Below are positions 25,380 to 34,695 of a stretch of 64,000 bases of DNA, piece by piece. Position 1 is the stretch's first letter; each line of letters opens with the position of its first letter. The notes beneath the pieces were generated by a model. The model had not been told where the DNA came from. It did not search any database and saw only the letters and a program-made list of their open reading frames with translations. The DNA is from Streptomyces dysideae (GTDB lineage: Bacteria; Actinomycetota; Actinomycetes; Streptomycetales; Streptomycetaceae). Position numbers and translations under genes: made by a program. The stretch lies in assembly GCF_001514305.1 (NCBI RefSeq), contig NZ_KQ949075.1, forward strand, positions 667,284 through 731,283. Reading direction: 5' to 3'.

Positions 25380-26044
25380 CGATCAGCCGCCTCCTCCTCG
25401 CCGCCCTCGGCCTGACCGCACTCGCCGACCTCGCCTCCCTCGCGGCCGGCTTCGACGCCGGACACACCGTGGCCAAGCCCCTGCTGATGCCGCTGCTCGC
25501 CGTCTACGCCGCCCGGTCCGGGGCACCCCGGCTGCTGATCGCCGCCCTCCTGTGCGGCTGGGGCGGCGACGTCCTGCTCCTGTCCGACGCCGAGCCGGCC
25601 TTCCTCGCGGGAATGGCCTGCTTCGCGGTCGGGCACGTCTGCTATATCGCCCTGTTCCAGCTGCACGGCACCGACCAGGCGAAGGCACGCGCGCGTGGAG
25701 CCTTCCTCGGCGGCGTCTACACCCTCGTACTGGTCAGCACCCTGCCGAGCCTCTGGGCGGACCTGCCCGCCGACCTCCGCATCCCCGTCGCCGGCTACAG
25801 CGTGCTGCTGACCGTCATGGCATACCAGGCGACCGCGCTGTTCGGCCGCCTCGCCGGGACAGGCGGTGTGCTCTTCGTGCTCTCCGACACCCTCATAGCG
25901 GCCGGTGTCGCCGACTGGCCCCTGCCGCCGCGGCCCGACTTCTGGATCATGCTCACGTATATCACCGCACAGTTTCTGCTGGTCACCGGCATACTCAAAA
26001 CCCTTGAGGTCCGCGCGGCACCGACGGCGGCGGTCACGGCCTGA
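25376..26044 (+). CDS. Lysoplasmalogenase-like membrane protein (YhhN/TMEM86 family)
   Basis: A 222-residue protein with seven to eight predicted hydrophobic helices and the family's conserved polar motifs: KPLLMPLL in helix 2, LLCGWGGDVLLL in helix 3, and FVLSDTLIA in the C-terminal part. In this family the Asp residues lie in the membrane catalytic pocket that hydrolyses vinyl-ether lysophospholipids. The GTG at 25376 overlaps the stop of the upstream gene, so the two may be co-translated. A longer start upstream would only add the tail of that gene. Substrate in this organism is unknown. Confidence 0.85.
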   Translation: MTISRLLLAALGLTALADLASLAAGFDAGHTVAKPLLMPLLAVYAARSGAPRLLIAALLCGWGGDVLLLSDAEPAFLAGMACFAVGHVCYIALFQLHGTDQAKARARGAFLGGVYTLVLVSTLPSLWADLPADLRIPVAGYSVLLTVMAYQATALFGRLAGTGGVLFVLSDTLIAAGVADWPLPPRPDFWIMLTYITAQFLLVTGILKTLEVRAAPTAAVTA

Positions 26045-26047
26045 GGT

Positions 26048-27055
26048 TCACCAACGAATCGGCACCGGCAGCGCCGTCAGCAGCCCCGACACGGCCACCA
26101 CCACCCCCAGCGCGACGACCTCGGTGCGCGCGGGGGAGCAGGCGGTCAGCGGGTCGTTCGCGCGGCGCAGCCGGATCCGCGCCCACAGGGCGAGCCCGGC
26201 GACAGCCGCCACGAGGATCACCTTGGCGAGCAGCGCCCGCCCGTACGCCGTCTGCGTCAGCTGCTCCAGGACCGTCTCCGGCGGCATCCGGCGCAGCGAA
26301 CTCCACACCCCCGTCGCCGTGATGGCGCCCAGCAGAACGGCCGCCACGCGCGCGTAGAGCCCCAGCAGGGCGGCGCCCGCCTCCGGCACGCCCCACCGGC
26401 GCAGTGTCCGCAGCGCGTGCAGCAGCCCGCCCACCCAGAGCGCCGCACAGGTCAGATGCACGAGCGTCAGCCCGGAACCGACCAGCGGACTGTGCTCGGG
26501 CGCGGGATGCGCGCGCAACGCCTCCGCCACGACCACCGCGGCCAGCGGCCACACCTGGCTGCCCGGCCGACGCGAGAGGGCGCACAGCCCGGCCACGGCG
26601 AAGGCGTTGACCTCGAGCAGCGCGAGCTTGCCGTCCCGGGACGCGTAGAGGCCGCCCACATCGAGGTCGGCGAGGCTGCCCGGCACCAGGTTCCCCGTGG
26701 ACACGACCGAGGCGAGCCCGAGAGCGGCCACGAAACCGGCGGCGGCCGCGTACACCGCCCAGCTGCGGGGCGCGGCCGGGGGAGCGCCGGGCACGGCACG
26801 GGCCAGCCGGTTCACGAACAGCTCGCCGACCGACACGCACAGCGCCGCGAACAGCACCGCACGCAGCAGCGCGATCCCGCCGGCGCCGGGCGCGGCGGCC
26901 TCCCCGGTGCCGTGCAGCGCGGCGGACGGTCCGAGCAGCGGGATCATTGCCGCCAGCCCCACCAGGAGGAGGGTGGCGACGGCCCGGGCGGTACCGGGGC
27001 GCGGTGCGGGCCCGCCCGCGTCGGCCACCCCTGGGGTGGGTCTTGTCAACGTCAC
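26048..27055 (-). CDS. CopD family copper resistance membrane protein
   Basis: A 335-residue multi-pass membrane protein. The C-terminal half carries the CopD domain: LTLVHLTCAALWVGGLLHAL with the conserved H...W.GG pattern, then RVAAVLLGAITATGVW and ALLAKVILVAAVAGLALWAR with the K in helix. The N-terminal part adds four more helices. Such proteins take part in copper uptake or handling. I chose the GTG at 27055 because the sequence before it is low in hydrophobicity and unconserved; an ATG at 27187 is possible. It is convergent with the YhhN gene, 3 bp apart. Confidence 0.8.
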   Translation of the reverse strand: MTLTRPTPGVADAGGPAPRPGTARAVATLLLVGLAAMIPLLGPSAALHGTGEAAAPGAGGIALLRAVLFAALCVSVGELFVNRLARAVPGAPPAAPRSWAVYAAAAGFVAALGLASVVSTGNLVPGSLADLDVGGLYASRDGKLALLEVNAFAVAGLCALSRRPGSQVWPLAAVVVAEALRAHPAPEHSPLVGSGLTLVHLTCAALWVGGLLHALRTLRRWGVPEAGAALLGLYARVAAVLLGAITATGVWSSLRRMPPETVLEQLTQTAYGRALLAKVILVAAVAGLALWARIRLRRANDPLTACSPARTEVVALGVVVAVSGLLTALPVPIRW

Positions 27056-27177
27056 CTCAAGATGTTCACCAGCCGGGACAGAACCGGGCAAGTGCGGGAA
27101 AACAAGTGGCGGTACGGCATTCCGCCCCTGGGTACGTCTCCGGCTGCCCCGGCGCTCAGCCGATGTCTCCCGGAGGG

Positions 27178-28476
27178 CTACGCCCACCGCGCCGGATCCG
27201 TCCCCCAGACCCCCGGCGGCCGCGCCCAGTCGTCCGGCCCGCCCTCGAAGGCGACCGGCGACCGGGCGTACCGCAGCCGCCCGAGCGCGCTGTCCGTCTC
27301 GGCGAGCCAGGGCTCCGGCCCGGCGGCAACGGATTCCGCGGCGTCAGGTGCCGCCCCGATCCCGTGCAGCAGCCAGTGAGCCGTCCGCGCCAGTGACAGC
27401 CGTACGCACCGGCCGTGCCCCTCCTCGGTCCGCTCGGTCAGCTCCCGCAGCACGGCGGCCGCCAGCAGATACCCCGTGCCGTGGTCGAGTGCCTGCGCCG
27501 GCAGCACCCCCGGCTTCTCCACCGACCCCTCGGTCACGGCGATTCCCGTGGCGGCCTGCACGAGGCTGTCGAAGCCCCGCCGTTCACCCCACGGCCCGTA
27601 CGCGCCCCACGCCGACAACTGCGCCACGACCACCCCTGGCCGCCGCTCCGCCAAGGCGTGCGGCGAGAGCCCGAACCGGTCCAGGGCGCCGGGACGGTAG
27701 CCGGTGACGACCACGTCCGCCGAGGCCAGCAGCTCGTCGAAGGTACACCGGTCGGCCGCCAGGTCCAGCCGCGCCGACCGCTTCCCGAAGCCCGTGTCGG
27801 CGTGCTGGTCGGGGAGCTCGGGCAGCTGGGGCGCGTCCACCCGCAGGACGTCCGCGCCGAGCAGGGCGAGGGTACGGGTGGCGACCGGGCCCGCGATGAC
27901 CCGCGTCAGGTCCAGGACCCGCACACCGGCGGCGGGCAGCAGGGGAGAGGCGCCGACCGGCGTGAGCGCACGCGCGCGTGCCGTGTCCAGCCGCTCCCGC
28001 TCGACCAGTGGCCGCCGGGCCACCGCGGCCCCCTGCTCGTGCCCGGCCCACTCCTCGGGCGTACGCAGCGCCACGGCGAGGCCGCCTGCCGCGTACACGG
28101 CCTCCTCGGCCTCGACGGCGGACCGTTCGGCGAGCGCGGCCGCGATCGCCGCCGGGTCCTCCGTCGGCACTCCCAGCGCGGCCGGCAAGCGCGCCCGGTG
28201 ATGCGGATAGTTGGCGTGCGTGCGCACCCACCCGTCCGCCGTCCGCCAGAACCGGGACAGCGGTGCGAAGTTGACCGGCGCGCGCCCGTTGATCAACAGA
28301 TGCCGCTCGCTGGTGAACGCCGTCGCGACGGCGCCGTCGTCCACCCGGATCCGGGGTACCTCGGCGAGGCCGGCCCGGCGCGCCCCCAGCTCGGCGGCGG
28401 CCAGCGCGCAGGCGTTGACGCAGGCACGCGCCAACTCTCGTACCGGAAGCCGTGCTTCCAGAGCGATGTCTGTCAT
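27178..28476 (-). CDS. Class III CoA-transferase (CaiB/BaiF family)
   Basis: A 432-residue protein with the family pattern in its second half: LPAAGVRVLDLTRVIAGPVA (N-terminal CoA-domain start), LLGADVLRVD, DLAADRCTFDELLASADVVV, and a final block GFDSLVQAATGIA. These enzymes move CoA between carboxylic acids through an aspartyl-CoA thioester; the catalytic Asp would lie at the D of VLRVDAP in this arrangement. The first 220 residues resemble a duplicated, degraded copy of the same fold, as in other long actinobacterial versions. Start chosen at ATG 28476. No partner enzyme suggests its substrate. Confidence 0.82.
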   Translation of the reverse strand: MTDIALEARLPVRELARACVNACALAAAELGARRAGLAEVPRIRVDDGAVATAFTSERHLLINGRAPVNFAPLSRFWRTADGWVRTHANYPHHRARLPAALGVPTEDPAAIAAALAERSAVEAEEAVYAAGGLAVALRTPEEWAGHEQGAAVARRPLVERERLDTARARALTPVGASPLLPAAGVRVLDLTRVIAGPVATRTLALLGADVLRVDAPQLPELPDQHADTGFGKRSARLDLAADRCTFDELLASADVVVTGYRPGALDRFGLSPHALAERRPGVVVAQLSAWGAYGPWGERRGFDSLVQAATGIAVTEGSVEKPGVLPAQALDHGTGYLLAAAVLRELTERTEEGHGRCVRLSLARTAHWLLHGIGAAPDAAESVAAGPEPWLAETDSALGRLRYARSPVAFEGGPDDWARPPGVWGTDPARWA

Positions 28477-28565
28477 GTCCGCACTCTGCAGGATGTACTG
28501 GATCAACATGTCCACCGGAGGGCCCGGGCGGTACGCCGCCCGGACCCTCCGTTCCTGCGGCAGTG

Positions 28566-30095
28566 CTACTTCACGGCCTTCAGCGCGTTGACGATGCCGA
28601 AGCCGTAGAACCCGTTGTAGCGGTCGCCGCCCACGCACGTGGCGTCCTGCGTGCCGTCACCGTTCTGGTCGTACGACTCGGGGCAACCCGGGTTGTCCGC
28701 CTGCGCCTTGAGCAGCGCCTGCAGCTGGCCCGGGGTCGCGAACGGGTACTTCGACTTCAGCAGCGCGGCCACGCCCGCGGCGTGCGGCGAGGCCATCGAG
28801 GTGCCCTGCAGGAAGGCGTACTCGCCGTTCGGCATGGTGGACAGGATACGGCCGTCCTTCGACGGGGTGTCCGGCAGCTGGTAGCGCCGGTCGCCGCCCG
28901 GCGCCGCGATGTCGACCACGCCGTAGCCGTACGTGGAGTAGTACGACTTGAGGTTCTGCACACCCGTCGCGCTGACCGTGACGACACCCGGCAGCTGGGT
29001 CGGCACGTCGAAGCACTCGTGCGGGTCGATGGTGCGCTCGACCGGCGTGGAGTCGTCGGGGCTGGTGGCGTCGACGATCGCGTCGGAGTCCAGGTCGTGG
29101 TTCGAGTTGCCCGCCGACGCCAGGTTGAGGATGCCCTTGTGCTGGGCGTACAGCTGGGCCCTGTTGACCGCGTCGACGATGGCCTTCTGGTCTGGGTCGT
29201 CCATGCAGTTGTACAGCCACGGGTCCACGTAGTAGCTGTTGTTCGTGATCTCGACGCCGTGGTCGGCGGCGAACACGAACGCGCAGACGACGTTCTCCGG
29301 GTAGAAGAGGCCGTCCTTGGGGTCGCTCACCTTGATGCCGGCGACCTTGACTCCGGGGGCCACGCCGGCCACGCCGATGCCGTTGCGGGCCGCGGCGATC
29401 TCGCCCGCGACGTGCGTGCCGTGGTAGTCCTCCGCGGTGTACGGGCGCCAGGCACCCTCACTGGTGTCCGCGACACCGCCGACACAGTTGGCGGACTGCG
29501 CGGCGGAGAAGTTCGGGGCGAGATCCGGGTGGGTGTCGTCGACGCCGGTGTCGATCACGGCGACGGTCACCTTGCTGCTGCCCGGGTTGATCTTCGCGGC
29601 CTTGTCGGCACCGATCGCGCGCAGGTCCCACTGGTCGGCCTCGAGCGGCTCGCTGCCCGGCGTCGCGGCGGAGGCCTTCGCGACCTTCACGGCCTGCGCG
29701 TCGGTCAGCAGCTCGGCCGCGCCCTCGTCCGTCGTGCCGGCGGCGGTCAGCGGCGCCGTACGGGTCGCACCCGCCGACTGGACGCCGCGCACCGCGCGTA
29801 TCTGCTGCCCGAAGTCCGGGTTGGCCGAGTGGGCGACGATCACACCGATCTTCGCGTACGTCGTGACGACAGTGCCGCCGGCCGCGGCGATCGCCTTCTT
29901 CACCGACTCGATCGTGCGGCGGTCCACCTTGGTGTTGACGACGTAGGCCAAGGAGCCCGCGTCCGCGGCCTCGGCGACGGTCTCCGCGCGCGGGGCGGCC
30001 GTGGCGGCCGACGGCAGGAAACCGAGGGAGGCGGTCAACGACAGCACGACCGGAACCGCGAGGGCGAGTCGGCGTCTGGAAGGCAGATGAGCCAT
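28566..30095 (-). CDS. Secreted subtilisin-family serine protease (S8) with I9 prodomain
   Basis: A 509-residue pre-pro-protease. Signal peptide residues 1-34 (RRRLALAVPVVLSLTASLGF ending AAPRAE). An I9-like propeptide follows: YVVNTKVDRRTIESVKKAI. Catalytic triad: Asp in VAVIDTGVDDTHPDLAPN, His in YHGTHVAGEIAA, Ser in GTSMASPHAAGVAALL; oxyanion Asn in NNSYY. The C-terminal CPESYDQNGDGTQDATCVGG could bind Ca2+ and form a disulphide. It is exported by Sec and processed outside the cell. It is divergent from the DUF485 gene across a 380-bp gap containing an inverted repeat. Confidence 0.93.
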   Translation of the reverse strand: MAHLPSRRRLALAVPVVLSLTASLGFLPSAATAAPRAETVAEAADAGSLAYVVNTKVDRRTIESVKKAIAAAGGTVVTTYAKIGVIVAHSANPDFGQQIRAVRGVQSAGATRTAPLTAAGTTDEGAAELLTDAQAVKVAKASAATPGSEPLEADQWDLRAIGADKAAKINPGSSKVTVAVIDTGVDDTHPDLAPNFSAAQSANCVGGVADTSEGAWRPYTAEDYHGTHVAGEIAAARNGIGVAGVAPGVKVAGIKVSDPKDGLFYPENVVCAFVFAADHGVEITNNSYYVDPWLYNCMDDPDQKAIVDAVNRAQLYAQHKGILNLASAGNSNHDLDSDAIVDATSPDDSTPVERTIDPHECFDVPTQLPGVVTVSATGVQNLKSYYSTYGYGVVDIAAPGGDRRYQLPDTPSKDGRILSTMPNGEYAFLQGTSMASPHAAGVAALLKSKYPFATPGQLQALLKAQADNPGCPESYDQNGDGTQDATCVGGDRYNGFYGFGIVNALKAVK

Positions 30096-30223
30096 GGGGT
30101 CTCCACATCATCCGGAAAACGAAACCGGCCCGAGACACAGGTGGTGCCCGGGCAGGTACATGACGGGTATTGCAGAGGGAAGTTATCGCCCGAAGCCGCT
30201 GGCCAGCAATGACCTACAGGGGG

Positions 30224-30243
30224 TGACTTCTGGAAAGAAGTCA
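30224..30243. promoter_or_regulatory. Inverted repeat TGACTTCT-GGAA-AGAAGTCA
   Basis: A perfect 8-bp inverted repeat with a 4-bp spacer, extended by GTGACTT.../...GTCAC flanks, lies in the 380-bp gap between the divergent protease and DUF485/symporter genes. It could be a regulator-binding site or a small hairpin. No gene is seen in the rest of the gap. Confidence 0.4.
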
Positions 30244-30474
30244 GTCACGTTGAACCGGTCCTCGCGTGCCGCCGTGACCTTGGGCAGGAGGCGCAAGCAC
30301 GATCGAGCCCCCTGTTGGATCACGCCGTGGGGCCCTAACATCGCCACCCGGCTCAGGTGATCCACGTCACTGCGAGGAACAGAGCCGTTCATGTCCGTCG
30401 TACCAAACCCGTCCCCCACCCCCGACCATCCCCCGTCCGCCCTGGCAACAGCGCCCGCAACGCGAGGAGACTCC

Positions 30475-30831
30475 GTGGCTACCGACGCACCGCCCCCCTC
30501 GACAGAGCAACACCGACTCCCCACCACCGAGGAGTTCACCGAGGTCCAGGAGAGCGCGGAGTTCGGTGAACTGCGCCGCTCCCACCGCTCCTTCGCCTTT
30601 CCGCTGACCATCGGCTTCATCACCTGGTACCTGCTGTACGTGCTGCTGTCGAACTACGCCGGTGACTTCATGGGCACCAAGCTGTTCGGCAACATCAACG
30701 TCGCCTTTGTCTTCGGTATCGCCCAGTTCCTCACCACGTTCCTCATCGCCTGGTGGTACTCGCGGCACGCTGCCGCGAAGCTCGACCCCAAGGCCGAGGC
30801 GATCAAGTCCCGGATGGAGGGCGGCGCATGA
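30475..30831 (+). CDS. DUF485 family small membrane protein
   Basis: A 118-residue protein with two hydrophobic helices (PLTIGFITWYLLYVLLSNY and VAFVFGIAQFLTTFLIAWWY), the DUF485 pattern. These proteins nearly always precede actP-type acetate symporters and are thought to help them. GGAG ends 6 nt before the GTG at 30475; an ATG at 30391 would add 28 disordered residues. It overlaps the symporter gene by 4 bp (ATGA), as expected for a coupled pair. Confidence 0.9.
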   Translation: MATDAPPPSTEQHRLPTTEEFTEVQESAEFGELRRSHRSFAFPLTIGFITWYLLYVLLSNYAGDFMGTKLFGNINVAFVFGIAQFLTTFLIAWWYSRHAAAKLDPKAEAIKSRMEGGA

Positions 30832-32453
30832 GCATCGCGCAGCAGAGTGTCCTGGCCGCAAGCGAGGCCAGCGAGCACCGGCCACTGATCATCAGCCTGT
30901 TCGCGGTGTTCGTCGTCGCGACCCTGGTCATCACGATCTGGGCGGGCCGCCAGACCAAGGACGCCGCCGACTTCTACGCGGGCGGACGCCAGTTCAGCGC
31001 CTTCCAGAACGGCCTCGCGGTCTCCGGCGACTACATGTCGGCCGCGTCGTTCCTCGGTATCGCGGGCGCCATCGCCATCTTCGGCTACGACGGCTTCCTG
31101 TACTCCATCGGCTTCCTGGTCGCCTGGCTCGTGGCGCTCCTCCTGGTGGCGGAACCGCTGAGGAATTCCGGCCGCTACACCATGGGCGACGTCCTGGCGT
31201 ACCGCATGCGCCAGCGCCCGGTCCGCACCGCGGCCGGCACCTCCACGATCGTCGTCTCGATCTTCTACCTGCTGGCCCAGATGGCGGGCGCGGGCGTCCT
31301 GGTGTCGCTGCTGCTCGGCATCACCTCGGACCTCGGCAAGGTCGCCATCGTCGCCCTCGTCGGCGTCCTGATGATCGTGTACGTCTCCATCGGCGGCATG
31401 AAGGGCACCACCTGGGTCCAGATGGTCAAGGCCGTGCTGCTCATCAGCGGCACCCTCCTGATCACCTTCCTGGTGCTGCTGAAGTTCAACTTCAACATCT
31501 CCGACCTGCTCGGCTCGGCCGCCGAGAACAGCGGCAAGGGCGCCGCCTTCCTGGAGCCCGGCCTCAATTACGGCGCGACCGGCACCTCCAAGCTGGACTT
31601 CATCTCCCTCGGCATCGCCCTGGTGCTCGGCACCGCCGGCCTGCCGCACATCCTGATCCGCTTCTACACGGTGCCCAACGCCAAGGCCGCCCGTAAGTCC
31701 GTGAACTGGGCGATCGGCATCATCGGCGGCTTCTACCTGATGACCATCGCGCTCGGCTTCGGCGCCGCGGCGCTGATCTCCCAGGAAGAGATCATCGCCT
31801 CCAACCCGTCCGGCAACACGGCGGCCCCGCTGCTCGCCCTGCACCTCGGCGGCGTCGACTCGGCCTGGGGCGCGGTCCTGCTCGCCACGATCTCGGCGGT
31901 GGCCTTCGCGACGATCCTCGCTGTCGTCGCCGGCCTCACCCTCGCCTCGTCGTCCTCCTTCGCGCACGACATCTACGCCAACGTCATCCGCAAGGGGAAG
32001 GCCACCGAGAAGGAGGAGATGAAGGCGGCCCGCTGGGCGACAGTCTTCATCGGCATCGTCTCCATCGCCCTCGGTGCCCTCGCCCGCGACCTCAACGTGG
32101 CCGGCCTGGTCGCGCTGGCCTTCGCGGTCGCCGCGTCCGCCAACCTGCCGACCATCCTCTACAGCCTGTTCTGGAAGAAGTTCACCACCCAGGGCGCGCT
32201 GTGGTCGATCTACGGCGGTCTGATCGTCGCCGTCGGCCTGGTGCTGTTCTCGCCCGTCGTCTCCGGCGCCCCCAAGGCGATGTTCCCGGGCGTCGACTTC
32301 GCCTGGTTCCCGCTGAAGAACCCGGGCATCATCTCCATCCCGTTCGGCTTCCTGATGGGCTGGCTCGGCACGGTCCTCTCCAAGGAGGAGCCGGACACCG
32401 GCAAGTACGCCGAGCTGGAGGTCCGGTCCCTCACCGGCACCGGCGCCCACTGA
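30828..32453 (+). CDS. Solute:sodium symporter, ActP-like (acetate/monocarboxylate)
   Basis: A 541-residue transporter of the SSS family with about 13 helices. Visible signatures: FYAGGRQFSAFQNGLAVSGD near the start, YTMGDVLAYRM, and LVALAFAVAASANLPTILYS. The last is typical of cation/acetate symporters such as ActP. It would take up acetate or related short carboxylates with Na+. It is translated together with the DUF485 protein and followed by a strong terminator. Confidence 0.92.
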   Translation: MSIAQQSVLAASEASEHRPLIISLFAVFVVATLVITIWAGRQTKDAADFYAGGRQFSAFQNGLAVSGDYMSAASFLGIAGAIAIFGYDGFLYSIGFLVAWLVALLLVAEPLRNSGRYTMGDVLAYRMRQRPVRTAAGTSTIVVSIFYLLAQMAGAGVLVSLLLGITSDLGKVAIVALVGVLMIVYVSIGGMKGTTWVQMVKAVLLISGTLLITFLVLLKFNFNISDLLGSAAENSGKGAAFLEPGLNYGATGTSKLDFISLGIALVLGTAGLPHILIRFYTVPNAKAARKSVNWAIGIIGGFYLMTIALGFGAAALISQEEIIASNPSGNTAAPLLALHLGGVDSAWGAVLLATISAVAFATILAVVAGLTLASSSSFAHDIYANVIRKGKATEKEEMKAARWATVFIGIVSIALGALARDLNVAGLVALAFAVAASANLPTILYSLFWKKFTTQGALWSIYGGLIVAVGLVLFSPVVSGAPKAMFPGVDFAWFPLKNPGIISIPFGFLMGWLGTVLSKEEPDTGKYAELEVRSLTGTGAH

Positions 32454-32468
32454 GAAACGCCCCCTGGA

Positions 32469-32502
32469 GCGGCCGCGTCGTAGGTCCCTACGACGCGGCC
32501 GC
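32469..32502 (+). terminator. Perfect hairpin terminator after the symporter gene
   Basis: Sixteen perfect base pairs (arms begin GCGGCCGCGTCGTAGG) around a 2-base centre, 15 bp after the stop. Very stable, GC-rich, with TCTTACC after it. Confidence 0.85.
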
Positions 32503-32602
32503 GTCTTACCTCGTGGGATCGGGGCTCTGTTGTTGTCAGTGGCGTCACGTAGGCTCGCAGGAGATGGCAGAGATGTGATCCGCGACGAGGGACGGGGCCC
32601 AC

Positions 32603-33592
32603 GTGCTCATCGACACCTACGGCCGGACGGCCACCGACCTGAGGGTCTCGCTGACCGACCGCTGCAATCTGCGGTGCAGCTACTGCATGCCCGAGGAGGG
32701 CCTGCAGTGGCTCGCCAAGCCGGACCTGCTCACGGACGACGAGATCGTCCGCCTGATCGACATCGCCGTCACCTCCCTCGGCATCGAGGAAGTCCGCTTC
32801 ACCGGTGGTGAACCCCTGCTGCGCCCGGGCCTGGTCGGCATCGTCGAGCGGGTCGCGGCCCTGGAGCCCCGCCCCCAGATGTCCCTGACGACCAACGGCA
32901 TCGGCCTCAGGCGCACGGCCCCCGCCCTGAAGGCGGCGGGCCTGGACCGGGTCAACGTCTCCCTGGACACGCTCCGCCCGGACGTCTTCAAGACCCTCAC
33001 CCGCCGGGACCGCCACAAGGACGTCCTTGAGGGCCTCTTCGCCGCCCGAGAGGCGGGCCTGACCCCCGTGAAGGTCAACTCCGTGCTGATGCCGGGGCTG
33101 AACGAGGACGAGGCCCCGGACCTGCTGGCCTGGGCGGTGGAGCACGACTACGAACTGCGTTTCATCGAGCAGATGCCCCTGGACGCCCAGCACGGCTGGA
33201 AGCGCGACGGCATGATCACGGCGGGAGACATCCTCGCCTCCCTGCGCACCCGCTTCGAGCTCACGGAGGAGGGCTCCGAGAAGCGAGGCTCGGCCCCGGC
33301 GGAGCGCTGGCTCGTGAACGGCGGCCCGCACCGCGTCGGCGTCATCGCCTCCGTCACCCGCCCGTTCTGCGCGGCCTGCGACCGTACCCGCCTGACGGCC
33401 GACGGCCAGATACGCACGTGCCTGTTCGCAACAGAGGAAACAGACCTTCGCGCCGCCCTGCGCTCCGATGCCCCCGACGAGGAGATCGCCCGCATCTGGA
33501 AGCTGGCGATGTGGGGCAAGAAGGCGGGTGCGGGCCTGGACGACCCGACGTTCGTCCAGCCGGACAGGCCGATGTCCGCCATCGGGGGTTAA
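32603..33592 (+). CDS. moaA: GTP 3',8-cyclase (molybdenum cofactor biosynthesis)
   Basis: A 329-residue radical SAM enzyme for the first step of molybdopterin synthesis. N-terminal 4Fe-4S cluster motif CNLRCSYC (C-x3-C-x2-C), then VRFTGGEPLLR. The C-terminal second cluster is FCAACDRTRLTADGQIRTC, and the protein ends with the functionally required Gly-Gly (SAIGG). The GTG start is 8 nt after a G-rich ribosome binding site. It overlaps the convergent small gene by 4 bp. No other moa gene is nearby, as is common in actinomycetes. Confidence 0.96.
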   Translation: MLIDTYGRTATDLRVSLTDRCNLRCSYCMPEEGLQWLAKPDLLTDDEIVRLIDIAVTSLGIEEVRFTGGEPLLRPGLVGIVERVAALEPRPQMSLTTNGIGLRRTAPALKAAGLDRVNVSLDTLRPDVFKTLTRRDRHKDVLEGLFAAREAGLTPVKVNSVLMPGLNEDEAPDLLAWAVEHDYELRFIEQMPLDAQHGWKRDGMITAGDILASLRTRFELTEEGSEKRGSAPAERWLVNGGPHRVGVIASVTRPFCAACDRTRLTADGQIRTCLFATEETDLRAALRSDAPDEEIARIWKLAMWGKKAGAGLDDPTFVQPDRPMSAIGG

Positions 33593-33807
33593 GAGTTCTC
33601 GGGCGCTTCCCAGTCCTCGAACTTCACCACGTCCTTGAGGAACCCCCGTACGCCGAGGAACTGGGACAGGTGCTCCCGATGCTCCTCACAAGCCAGCCAC
33701 GTCTTGCGCCGCTCCGGCGTATGGATCTTCGGGTTGTTCCACGCGAGCACCCACACGGCACCGGCGCGGCAGCCCTTGGCAGAGCAGATCGGGTTCTCGT
33801 CACTCAC
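33589..33807 (-). CDS. Conserved small protein of unknown function
   Basis: A 72-residue protein with paired Cys/His positions (CSAKGCRAGA, ACEEHREHL) spaced like a small zinc-binding fold. Similar Streptomyces proteins are often labelled acetone carboxylase in databases, but at 72 residues with no catalytic domain that name cannot be right. No membrane segment. It is convergent with moaA and its stop overlaps the moaA stop region. The wild-type role is unknown. Confidence 0.8.
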   Translation of the reverse strand: MSDENPICSAKGCRAGAVWVLAWNNPKIHTPERRKTWLACEEHREHLSQFLGVRGFLKDVVKFEDWEAPENS

Positions 33808-33838
33808 GGATTCGTCTCACAGGCACGATGAAAAAGGC

Positions 33839-33874
33839 GACGCCGAGCAGCCACGGGGGGAGCTGCCCGGCGTC
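33839..33874. terminator. Hairpin between the small protein gene and the DUF3099 gene
   Basis: Arms GACGCCG...GCAG and CTGC..CGGCGTC pair around a short CCACGGGGGGAG centre. It lies upstream of one leftward gene and downstream of the DUF3099 gene on the same strand, so it probably ends the latter. The remaining part of this 210-bp gap holds nothing else I recognise. Confidence 0.55.
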
Positions 33875-34019
33875 GGTCTGTCGCTCCGACGGGGGATGCG
33901 GAGCGCCTACGAAGTATGTCACGGGTAGCCCGTCGCCCGGCACCGGAACAACACTATTGATCTGAGCTTTTATTGAGCTTGGTACGGCGCCGACGTCCGG
34001 ATCCGGACCCCCGCCGACG

Positions 34020-34448
34020 TCACACCCCGTCGCGTGGCCTGGCTTGTCCGCCGACGGCTTCGTCCCCCGGGACATCTTCCGGGACCGGTTCCGCGAAACC
34101 GTCATCCGTCCGCGGCGGCGTGAGCTCCCCCGCTGCCGAAAGCGTGGGGGGTGCCCCCATCGGCGTCGGCGCGGTCACGAACGTCGACGGCAGCGACGGC
34201 GCGTTCTCCCGGCCGGCGTTGGCGATGACGACCGCGACGTACGGCAGGACCGCCCCGAGCACCAACGCCACGATGGCGACGTGCCGTTCGACGTTCCAGA
34301 GCGTGGCCGCGAGGATCACCGACAGTGTACGGACGGTCATCGAGATGACGTACCGGCGCTGTCGGCCGCGCACGTCGTCATGGAGCCCTGCCCGGGCTCC
34401 GGTGATCCGGAACACCTGGGCGTTGGCACCGCCGTGCAGCTTCCGCAT
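34020..34448 (-). CDS. DUF3099 family membrane protein
   Basis: A 142-residue actinobacterial protein. The domain begins AQVFRITGARAGLHDDVRGR and continues QRRYVISMTVRTLSVILAAT, then two hydrophobic helices (TLSVILAATLWNVERHVAIVALVLGAVLPYVAVVIANA). The C-terminal tail is Pro/Thr-rich and disordered. Function unknown; always found in Gram-positive actinobacteria. The ATG at 34448 is used because the longer frame to 34496 has no ribosome binding site. Confidence 0.8.
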   Translation of the reverse strand: MRKLHGGANAQVFRITGARAGLHDDVRGRQRRYVISMTVRTLSVILAATLWNVERHVAIVALVLGAVLPYVAVVIANAGRENAPSLPSTFVTAPTPMGAPPTLSAAGELTPPRTDDGFAEPVPEDVPGDEAVGGQARPRDGV

Positions 34449-34695
34449 CACATTCCACCATCCGCCCGCATCGGACTGTCCCCGGCCCTTCCGCACCCAC
34501 TCCGCTCAGTCGGGGGACCGGGCCCGGACACATCCCACGGTACGCCGCGCCTCCGCCGCCTACGAGACCGGGGCACCTGCTGCCTGGGCGAACGGCGTGC
34601 GCCGTACCGCGTATGGCGCACACCGACATGCGACGTAGAGCAGGCGACCCGACACTGGGCGTAATGCTCACGTAGAGCCGTACGAGGAGGCAGCC

